A DNA stretch of 64,000 nt from Symbiodinium natans. Lineage: Eukaryota; Sar; Dinophyceae; Suessiales; Symbiodiniaceae. The notes beneath the pieces are model-generated. The model saw only the letters and a list, made by a program, of their open reading frames with translations. It was not told the DNA's origin and made no database searches. The translations under genes were made by a program, and so were the position numbers. Shown here piece by piece: positions 56,301-64,000 of the stretch. The DNA is taken from NCBI GenBank assembly GCA_905221605.1, contig CAJNDS010002546.1:264001-328000 (forward strand), in the 5' to 3' direction. Positions within the stretch are counted from its first letter, which is position 1, and every line of letters begins with the position of its first letter.

Positions 56301-59300
56301 GGAATCTGAAGATGCCAAAGCCATCAGGTTGATTGGCGACTCCATTCTCGACAGTGCAGGAGGCGTACCACAGAGCGAAGGAGTACCGGATGTTGCTTCG
56401 GATCCTCCGAGCAGCAAAAGGGAAACTAAGCGTGGTACTCCCCCCAAAACCGTTTCGGAACCTCCGGACGGCAAAGGGGAACCTGCATCGTCATCACGCG
56501 GTCCAACTGGACGTTCCATTCCGGACATTGACGAGACCGACCCTGCATTCATCATCGCAAAGCTCAAGGAAGCTGGACTCATCGGACCGGAACCTGAGTT
56601 CTGGAAATTCGGTACACCCGGCGACGGTCGTGTCTACATCAATGACGACGGCGAACCTTGCAAGATCGACAAGCGGGGGGCTCCGTTCAAGATTGGAAGT
56701 GATGGTAGAAGGTTGCTACCCTCTACACGCCCGAAGGGCAAGTTCACTCCTGAGGAATGGCGCAAGCTCGGAAGCGAAGGAAGGAAGATCGAACTTCGGA
56801 AGATCAAGAAGGTCGAAGAGAAGGAGGCCAAGAAGGCTCGCAAGAAGGAGGCCAAGGAGAAGAAGAAAGGCAAAGAGCATAAAGACGCACTCGTTGCATC
56901 GTTGGAGGCGTTACTTCCCAAGGTTGTGCCTGCGGAGAAGATCGACTTGGACTTCAGGGCGGGGACGACTACTGGATGGACATGGTGCGAGGAACAGGTC
57001 ACGCAGATCGCCACGGAAATGTTTCTGGACGATGTGCTGCCCGCTCTTCCAAGTGAATTGGCAGAGTTCGGATTGAGAGTTCCTCGAATGCCATGCGTGT
57101 CATCAACCAAGGAGAAACACAGAGAGAAGCTTGCATGTGCAGCGCCGTGCTTCAACGCCATGGTTACTCGTCCAGTCAACCGCAAGGAGATGTACGAGAA
57201 TCCCAAAGCCATGGAGGCGTTCATGAAAGAATGGAAAGGCTTGTGGGATCAGGAAGTCTTCGACTTTAGCCAAGTGCGGGAGTACGACGACGTGGTCAGG
57301 GAAGCCAAGAATTCCAACGCGAAGGTGCACATGGCAAGAGTGCATGGTCTCATCTATGAGAAGAACTATCAGCTCAAAGAAGGGGACCCTGCAAGACAGT
57401 TCAAAGGAAGAGGTGTGCTGCTTGGAGATCAAGTCAAAGATCAGAATATGGAGGCGGCGCTGTTCCAGGATCTCGGAAACTCTCCGGCAACCTTTGATGC
57501 ATCTCGATGGGCCGACTTCTACGGGTGCTTACCCGGGAACGACGTTCAGATGGCGGATGCTATCCAGGCCTACATTCAGGCTAAGTTGACGGGGACTCCG
57601 TGCTGGGTTGAACTTCCAGACGAGGCTTGGCATCCTTCGGTAAACCGGAGGAAATTTCGCAGACCAGTCTGCAGGCTCGTGAAAGCACTCTATGGGCATC
57701 CGGACGCTGGTACAATGTGGGAACAACATTGTCACACCGCAGTCCAGAAGATGGGTTTTGCACCAGTTGGTGAGGAATGGCCGTCTCTTTACTTCCATGC
57801 AGGAATGAAGCTCCTATTGGTCATCTATGTCGACGACCTGAAGCTCGCCGGTCCGGCGGAGAACCTCCCGAAGGGGTGGAACATGCTTCGCAAGGAACTT
57901 CGTCTTGAGGAGGAAACTCCGCTTGGTTTGTATTTGGGATGTCGAATCTCAAAGGGGAAGCCAAACTTCACGACAACACCAAGGTGCGAACTGTCACTTA
58001 TGACATGGAAACCTATCTCGAAATGACAGTGCAAAAGTACTGTGAAACCACGGGATTTCCTGTGGACAAATTCAAGAAGGTACCATCTCCCAGTCCAGTT
58101 GAAGAAACCAAAAATCACCCGGCTAGGGCACCGTGTCATCCAGGTGCTGCAAGCCATCGGTGTCAATGGTGTGGACACACAATGCCTGTCGATAAGGGCG
58201 GACGGCTTCTACCTCCACCACCGGTTCCCAAGGGCCCACAGGAAACGGAACTCGATGAGGCAGACAGGGGTACTCTTGCCCCGCATGCGGCGAGCATCCT
58301 CATGAAGTTGCTCTATGCTGCAAGAATTTGCAGGTTTGATTTGCTGCGAAGCATAAACAACCTTGCGCGACGCATTACAAAGTGGTCCAAGAAGGAGGAT
58401 GCGGCTCTGCATCATTTGATGTGCTACGTCCATCAGTCCAAAGGTCATAAGATGATCGGATGGGTCGGCGATTCCATGGATGCTACTTCCATAGGGTTGT
58501 ATGCGGATGCGGATTACGCTGGTTGTGGCGAGAGTTTGCGTTCTACTTCGGGGGCTCACATGCATATTCAGGGACCGCATACACGGTTCCCGTTGGCAGG
58601 TGTCAGTAAGCGACAGGGTTGCGCCAGCCACTCTACTCCCGAAGCGGAAATCGTGGCTGCGGATTACGCTATGTCGCGTATTGGCGTTCCGGCCATCACA
58701 TTGTGGCGTTTGATTGGGGGCAAAGATCCTAACTTCGTGTTCTACGATGACAATCAAACCATGATCGGCGTGGTCCGCACAGGCAAGAACCCGACGATGC
58801 GCCATTTGGAACGCTCACACGGGATCTGCATTGCGTGGATGCACGAGGTGTTCCAGGAGGGATACGTGTCTCTGGCTTACGAGGTCACCGCCAAAATGGC
58901 GGCCGATATCCATACGAAGGCCTTTAAAGACCACGTCTCCTGGGCTCACGCGTGTCAGCTAATTAACATCATGCCTCCCACGATGATTTCGAGCGTTGAG
59001 GTCATGGACATGATGAAGGCTACACACCAACAATCGGCTGATGAGAAAGGTCATCAGCACTACTCGTTTAAGAACGAGGTTCCCTGTTTTCCTTACACGC
59101 AAACGCCTATCTTGCCCCAGGAGCTGTATAGGGCCGGTTTGTCCAGTAAGGAGGGTGTCCAGGAAACGGACAGTACAGATCCGATCTTGGTGGTGAAGTT
59201 CCCGCGTATGCTCCGCGGCGTCCCCAGTGCTTTGCGGCCGGGGAAGTATTTGCGGTCCACGTGGATTCTGCGTGAAGGGCAATGGCATCGTATCGAGGAT

Positions 59301-60485
59301 GAGGTCCCTATCCCGTCGGAACCTCAGAAATTCGATCGGTATGTCGAGCGCGCTGTGTTTCAATATCACTTCCAACGGGGCTCGGCGGCGACGACGCGTG
59401 TGCACCGCACCGCGTCGCCTGCCGTGTCTGCGTCCCCGCTGCCCGACTGTTCGCGTTGTCGCGTTCGCGATTCGCCCGCGCTCTGTAGGCAAGTGTGCGA
59501 CTTGGTGGTCCGCGCCGCCCATGGGGGGTATGGGGGTGTTTTTCGCGCTGGGTCTGAAGGCATGGGGGGTGATCTCAACGAAATTCCTGCGCTCGAATCT
59601 ACCGTCGTCGCTGTTGCGCGCGCCGCAAAAGAAGCAGATTTTCCTCAATCTACATTCGTGCCCGAATTCATCGAGGTGACTCGTGCTGGGACTGGTAATC
59701 ATGAAGTCGTTTTCCAAGATAAACACGGGAAAGAGATGTTTAAGGCACGGAGTGACTCGTTCAGCGGGGCTACAGGATTTTCCATGACGATAAAAGCTTC
59801 GGATGTCGGAAACAGTAGCCCTCGCGTGTGGTTGCTCGTAGGTCTGGAAGAGGATAACTGGTGGCAAACGTATGCACCGCCGGACGTAAACATCGTCTGC
59901 GTACCGGAAGCGGGTGCGCACGGCGCCTACCAGTACTGCAAAGACATCATTAAATGGTATCGAGCTTCTTGGCTTGATGTCGATCCTAGAGAACGCTTTT
60001 ATGAGGACCGAGACGTCGTAGACTACCCCTGGGGGGAGGTCATTGATTTAGTCTTTGACGCCCGGAAGAAAGGGGCGACTACTATCGTCGAGGTTCCTGA
60101 CAAGCCGAAGTTTCGAAAGTCGGCACAGTACAAAAACATAGTTGATTGCATGAAGTGGGAGAGATTCACAATTGCTGATTGCTGCCACGGTCGGAGGATC
60201 TGCGTTCCACAGGGAAGCGGGGCCCCAAACATCATGTATGTCAACGAAGCTACTGAGTTTCTCATTCATGGACTCAAAGCCCCTGAAAACATGAAGGGTG
60301 TGTGCGGCATGCAACATCATCATGCATCACGTGAAGCAGTCGAGACTCACGGGGATGGGTGTGGAAAGAGAACCAGTAAAGTGTCACGCCTCTTGTTGAA
60401 AATGCTTTCTGAGCGGGACGCCAAGGTTGGGACCCCAAGACCTGCAGTTCTGTTGAGAAGTTACCGTCGGGTAAGGACAGGATGA
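50336..60485 (+). pseudogene. Retroelement B frame 1 polyprotein, broken by three indels
   Basis: Same domain order as copy A. No stop at codon 323 (CGA retained) and the second CCCH finger keeps its His. The frame is broken by a net +19 bp near 53231-53262, which contains a second copy of ATCCAGAGAGATCA; by +1 in an A run near 53540; and by -1 in a G run near 57955. Open pieces are 50336-53263, 53286-53567, about 53540-58026 and 57939-60485. The protease DTG, integrase residues, YVDD and RNase H motifs are all present. The two homopolymer indels could be sequencing errors; the 19-bp change is unlikely to be. Confidence 0.9.
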
Positions 60486-63400
60486 TCATCGAATTCTGTT
60501 GCTCTAAGGACAGTAGCTTGGGTAAATCCTCGAGTGCTACAAGGGGAGCTCACGTCATGCGCGTGCATGAAGCTCTCCAAGCCCAAACCAAGGCATGTGA
60601 AAGCAACATCCTCAAGGAGGCGGAACGATTCCGAAAATCCAATCCCAAATGTCCGATTCTTGTTTTCGCTTCTCTTCCGTGCACTGGGGGGTCCAACTGG
60701 ATCAAGGTGAACGAAGTGGGGGGTGAAACTGAAAAGGGAAAGGAGCATCGGAAGAAATTTAGGGACTTACTCAAAGCTCTCAAACGCCTTTTGCGAAAGC
60801 TGGCGGTATTCTCCCCCAAAATTGCTTTTGAGTTGCCGAAAACCTGTTTGTATTGGAGTTGGCCCGAAGTTCAAGCCCTAATAAAGCAGCATTCATTGCG
60901 TGTTGCACGAATGGACGGTTGCATGATGGGTGTTGTTGACAAAGACGGCATTCCTTTACTCAAAGCTTGGTGCATCGCCACGAATGTGTCAACCATGTTG
61001 AACCTCAAAGGGGTCACGTGCGATAACACACATGAGCATGGCACACCAAGAGGTCTGGTGCTCAGGGAGGCAGGAAACTACACACCGCACATGGCAAAGT
61101 TGTTGCACAACGCATGGCGTGATGAAGCTCGTAACATCCGCAGGGGCTCTGCTCATTGTGTTCATGTGGCAGCTTCATGTGTGCTTGTTCATGTCAGTTT
61201 GCGTTGCAGTAACAGTCAGGCGCAACACGAGTTCCAAGGTACTTGCATAATTGTTTGTCCTACACCAGGAATAGGGTTCGGATCCTCCGACCCTAATCCA
61301 AAGTGCAGTGAGGGGCTCGGCTCCGCCGGCTCGGATCTGCATCTGGGGAAGGGACTCGGCTCCGCCGGTCCTAGAACCAGCATGGACGGACAACAGCAGA
61401 GGCCCATTCCTCCGCATGTTCCATGGTCGCGACCTCAAGACCTCTTCTCCCTGCCGCGCCAGAGATCGGGCATCAACATCCCTGTTGGAAATGGGATGAC
61501 TGCTTTGCGCACGACATGTCATGCGCTGCGATCGTTGCGAGGGCAACCTCTTCCTGGACGATTGGAGCAAGGCATGGTCGCCACGAATGGGAACATTGCT
61601 GCGTGGGTAGAATTTGGAGTGCCAGCTATCCTTTTGGCGGCAGTCGCGGCACCCTCAAGCCCATACGGATTTCCTGAAGTCAGAGTTCGGGAGCTGTTTC
61701 GAGGTGTGGTGGAAAGCCTATTGCCAGCTAGGAGCGCGGAGAGCTACAAGACAGTCCTTAGCCATGTCACCACGTTCATCAAGGTCGTCAAGACTGCGAT
61801 CAGCACCGATTCGACTCGACAAGTGCTGCAGGAGCTTCTGGACCACGTCATTGAGATTGACCTCTTCAAGAACATTGACATGTTCGTCGACGTGTTGGTC
61901 CAGGATGCTGATCAAGGACGTGTGGATCCCCAACATCCATGTCTGACGGTGGTAACTATGGACGGCTATCTTGACCCGAATGTCATTTGCAGGCCAGTTG
62001 TCACCAAGAGTGCTTGGATCTATGTGACCAGGTACAACGACTGGATGCGGCTTAATTCCTACTTTCGTGAGAACCTCCCCAACCGTCGTGAAGGGCTACC
62101 ATGCATGCTTCTCACCCAGGATTTCTGGGATTTGCTGGATTTGATTTGGTCAATGGCGAAGCAAGTGGGTTACTGCTTGAGGAGCCACAATCAGGTCGCC
62201 GGGAACACGCAGATGAATGTGTGGGATTTGATCGAGATCGTGGTCGACCCCCCGGAGAACGTGTCCGCGGCGGTTGCTCATGCGGTCAACAGCCTCCAAG
62301 GGTTGTCGGTCGCCATGCACACAGCCCACGAATACCTCCACGACAGTCGGACGGTGTGGCCAACGGAGCGGTCGAGAACAACCGGAGCCGAGCTGAGGGA
62401 GTCGCTGTTGAATGCGACTGCTGTCGTCATGGCCCCGCCACCAACAGGTCTCGGGTTACCAGCTTCCTTTTCACACAGTTCGTGGAACCAGCTGGCTGCC
62501 GAGCAGAACGTCTTGAGGGCGGTCCACGACATGTACAGGACTCACAGAGCTTGGATGTCCGAGATCACGAACCTGCGAGCCGAGTGTTACTCCGAAGGAC
62601 GTGAACAGCCGCCCTACCTGCAGCCCGATCCAACCGGCACGGTGTTTCCTCCGGCGCTGAATTCGCACCCGCCATGGGTGAATGTTCAACGTCAACATCC
62701 CGAAGGACCTGCATCCCCGTCTGTTCCGGAAGGGCCTGCTCCTTTCGTGGAAGAGGATCATCCTGCCAACAGATCGACGTCTACGCCATCATCGAGACAG
62801 GCAACGGGGACATTCTTTGCCGAAGCGAGGGGTGACTCCGCAAAGAGGCAGCGGGGACCGGAGGATGTCCGCTCCGCGGCATCCCAACCGGGAACCGCGG
62901 CCAGCTCTTCCGATCCTCGGGGAGCTGAGCCAACTGCCCAACCTGAAGGAGAACCCGATGAAGTTCGCTGGTATCTGGATCCAACTCCCGAAGGGCACAT
63001 GGAGAAGTTCGTCAAGTTCCAATCCAGGCATCGCGTGCAGTTGGGGACAACCATCGTCGTTCACAAAGACGATCCAACAGATGTTCTGCCCGCACGTGAT
63101 CAGACACCCAAGATTGACGGAAAGTTTGGAGCCAGCAGCGAGCAGATTTACCTTCGGCGAGTCACCACACACCTTGCCAAGCTCTATGGGATGAGCCAGT
63201 CGAACCTTGCAGGTGCGTTTCACATGGCAACATTCCTGAAGAAAGGGGATGTGGAGTGGCTACGACTTTACAAAGTGTTGTACGAGAAGGTCTTCTTGTG
63301 CACAATTCGTCAGCTACCAACTCCTGGCACGATGTTTGCGGCGGTCATGCAATCCACGGCTTCGGGAGAGCTGGGAATTTTCCACTTCAACAGCAGCCCG

Positions 63401-64000
63401 GAGCAGCGAGCCTTGTTGACGGCTGGACTGAGAAAGTTCAGCGCCTCCATCCGTCAGGCAAGCGCCCCCGATGTTACAGCGGTGCGATCCAGCAAAACGA
63501 TCATCCTGGCTGACTTCGAGGTGTGGACGAAAACCAAGAATCGCTTGACCTACACGATGGCCAGCAAGCTCCAAGAGAAGGGATGGTATGATGCGCATTC
63601 GTATTGCCAGACCGTTGACGAAAGCCTCGATCCATTCCTACCTGAAGGATTCCAAGTCGTTGCCACCAAGGCCAGAGATGCAGTCCGAGAGTGGAGAGGT
63701 CCTGGGCAGAGCATCGACGTCACCGCGCACGTCTATTTGTCGTTCAGAGTCATCAATGACCCCCTGGTTTGGGAGCATGGCAATGCGACTCCCGAGAACA
63801 TGCGAAAGTGGTTCGTCGATCCAATCATGGACTTGTCAGACCTTCTGCAACGTGCCGTGATTGTGACCCTCAACGACGATCCCCGTTTCATCGGGAAGGA
63901 CGTTGGTGCAGCGATGCCATGGGCTGCCATCGATTGGATCGCAGTGGAGCTCCGAGCAAGAGGATGCATTGTTTTCACGTCATCACTGCTGTGGGCTAGA
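60482..64000 (+). CDS. Retroelement B frame 2 (methyltransferase-like plus unknown protein), cut by window end
   Basis: The ATG overlaps the frame-1 stop exactly as in A (ATGA at 60482-60485). The translated sequence is the same as A's frame 2 over the 1173 codons available, including FCCSKDSSLG, SLPCTGGSNW and the MDGQQQRP internal start. The zinc-ribbon cysteines lie beyond the window. Function as for copy A. Confidence 0.6.
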   Translation, partial: MIIEFCCSKDSSLGKSSSATRGAHVMRVHEALQAQTKACESNILKEAERFRKSNPKCPILVFASLPCTGGSNWIKVNEVGGETEKGKEHRKKFRDLLKALKRLLRKLAVFSPKIAFELPKTCLYWSWPEVQALIKQHSLRVARMDGCMMGVVDKDGIPLLKAWCIATNVSTMLNLKGVTCDNTHEHGTPRGLVLREAGNYTPHMAKLLHNAWRDEARNIRRGSAHCVHVAASCVLVHVSLRCSNSQAQHEFQGTCIIVCPTPGIGFGSSDPNPKCSEGLGSAGSDLHLGKGLGSAGPRTSMDGQQQRPIPPHVPWSRPQDLFSLPRQRSGINIPVGNGMTALRTTCHALRSLRGQPLPGRLEQGMVATNGNIAAWVEFGVPAILLAAVAAPSSPYGFPEVRVRELFRGVVESLLPARSAESYKTVLSHVTTFIKVVKTAISTDSTRQVLQELLDHVIEIDLFKNIDMFVDVLVQDADQGRVDPQHPCLTVVTMDGYLDPNVICRPVVTKSAWIYVTRYNDWMRLNSYFRENLPNRREGLPCMLLTQDFWDLLDLIWSMAKQVGYCLRSHNQVAGNTQMNVWDLIEIVVDPPENVSAAVAHAVNSLQGLSVAMHTAHEYLHDSRTVWPTERSRTTGAELRESLLNATAVVMAPPPTGLGLPASFSHSSWNQLAAEQNVLRAVHDMYRTHRAWMSEITNLRAECYSEGREQPPYLQPDPTGTVFPPALNSHPPWVNVQRQHPEGPASPSVPEGPAPFVEEDHPANRSTSTPSSRQATGTFFAEARGDSAKRQRGPEDVRSAASQPGTAASSSDPRGAEPTAQPEGEPDEVRWYLDPTPEGHMEKFVKFQSRHRVQLGTTIVVHKDDPTDVLPARDQTPKIDGKFGASSEQIYLRRVTTHLAKLYGMSQSNLAGAFHMATFLKKGDVEWLRLYKVLYEKVFLCTIRQLPTPGTMFAAVMQSTASGELGIFHFNSSPEQRALLTAGLRKFSASIRQASAPDVTAVRSSKTIILADFEVWTKTKNRLTYTMASKLQEKGWYDAHSYCQTVDESLDPFLPEGFQVVATKARDAVREWRGPGQSIDVTAHVYLSFRVINDPLVWEHGNATPENMRKWFVDPIMDLSDLLQRAVIVTLNDDPRFIGKDVGAAMPWAAIDWIAVELRARGCIVFTSSLLWAR

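Larger units (their letters stand above)
49984..64000 (+). mobile_element. Retroelement B: second copy of the 20-kb Copia-order element, truncated by the window end
   Basis: It begins with the same LTR and matches element A up to A position about 24516. From A 20063 / B 59547 onward I saw no difference, whereas the gag region differs by roughly 2-3%. The right part (rest of frame 2, frame 3, 3' LTR) lies outside the window. Confidence 0.93.

Overview
The window looks like nuclear DNA of a dinoflagellate. Four things point there: plant/alveolate-type telomeric heptamers (TTTAGGG/CCCTAAA) scattered through non-coding DNA in both orientations; genes broken into many short exons whose introns often start with GA rather than GT; short inverted-repeat elements acting as introns; and very long Ty1/copia-type retroelements. 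The 10-base 3' end of the dinoflagellate spliced leader also appears in the retroelement LTR. A Suessiales/Symbiodiniaceae-type host is plausible, but this is an inference and the species cannot be read from the sequence.

Layout. 1-3540: degenerate telomere-like repeats with no gene. 3541-8600 (+): a host gene of about 14 exons and about 580 codons, encoding a protein with a SHxW/FLDWFAIPQ/GWCRAELW region followed by ankyrin repeats. At least five of its introns are inverted-repeat elements with short target-site duplications, i.e. introners. 8954-10393 (+): three exons of the N-terminal part of a GH31 glucosidase II alpha-like gene, whose remainder is not seen. 10518-30488: retroelement A, a Copia-order LTR element of 19,971 bp with 298-bp LTRs that differ at one base. 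Its three long reading frames overlap: gag-protease-integrase-RT-RNase H; a methyltransferase-like frame that continues into a protein of unknown function; and a frame with a CCHC knuckle and a Tpt1/KptA (RNA 2'-phosphotransferase)-like domain. 30489-30588: 100 Ns immediately after the 3' LTR. 30589-34500: satellites, most built of tandem hairpin units. 34500-44040: low-complexity CT/GA-rich DNA with large direct and inverted duplications and no recognisable gene. 44041-49983: telomere-like arrays again, with candidate orphan exons and foldback elements. 49984-64000: retroelement B, a second copy of A cut off by the window end inside its second frame.

How the parts relate. A and B are the same family. 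They differ by roughly 2-3% in the gag region, but I saw no difference in the last 4.4 kb they share, so they are mosaic. Neither has an intact first frame: A has one in-frame TGA where B has CGA, and B has three indels. The host genes and the telomere-like DNA are interleaved, and telomeric heptamers occur inside introners and inside the introns of both genes.

Most notable signals: (1) four introners whose removal with exactly one 2-bp duplicated target restores the ankyrin gene's frame, whereas GT-AG (or GC-AG) splicing would leave 8 nt; (2) a second introner family in which the 4-bp target duplication supplies the GT donor; (3) Tpt1/KptA-like and methyltransferase-like cargo in a 20-kb Copia element; (4) a recurrent 11-nt hairpin motif with compensating stem pairs along the element; (5) a spliced-leader-like relic in the LTR.
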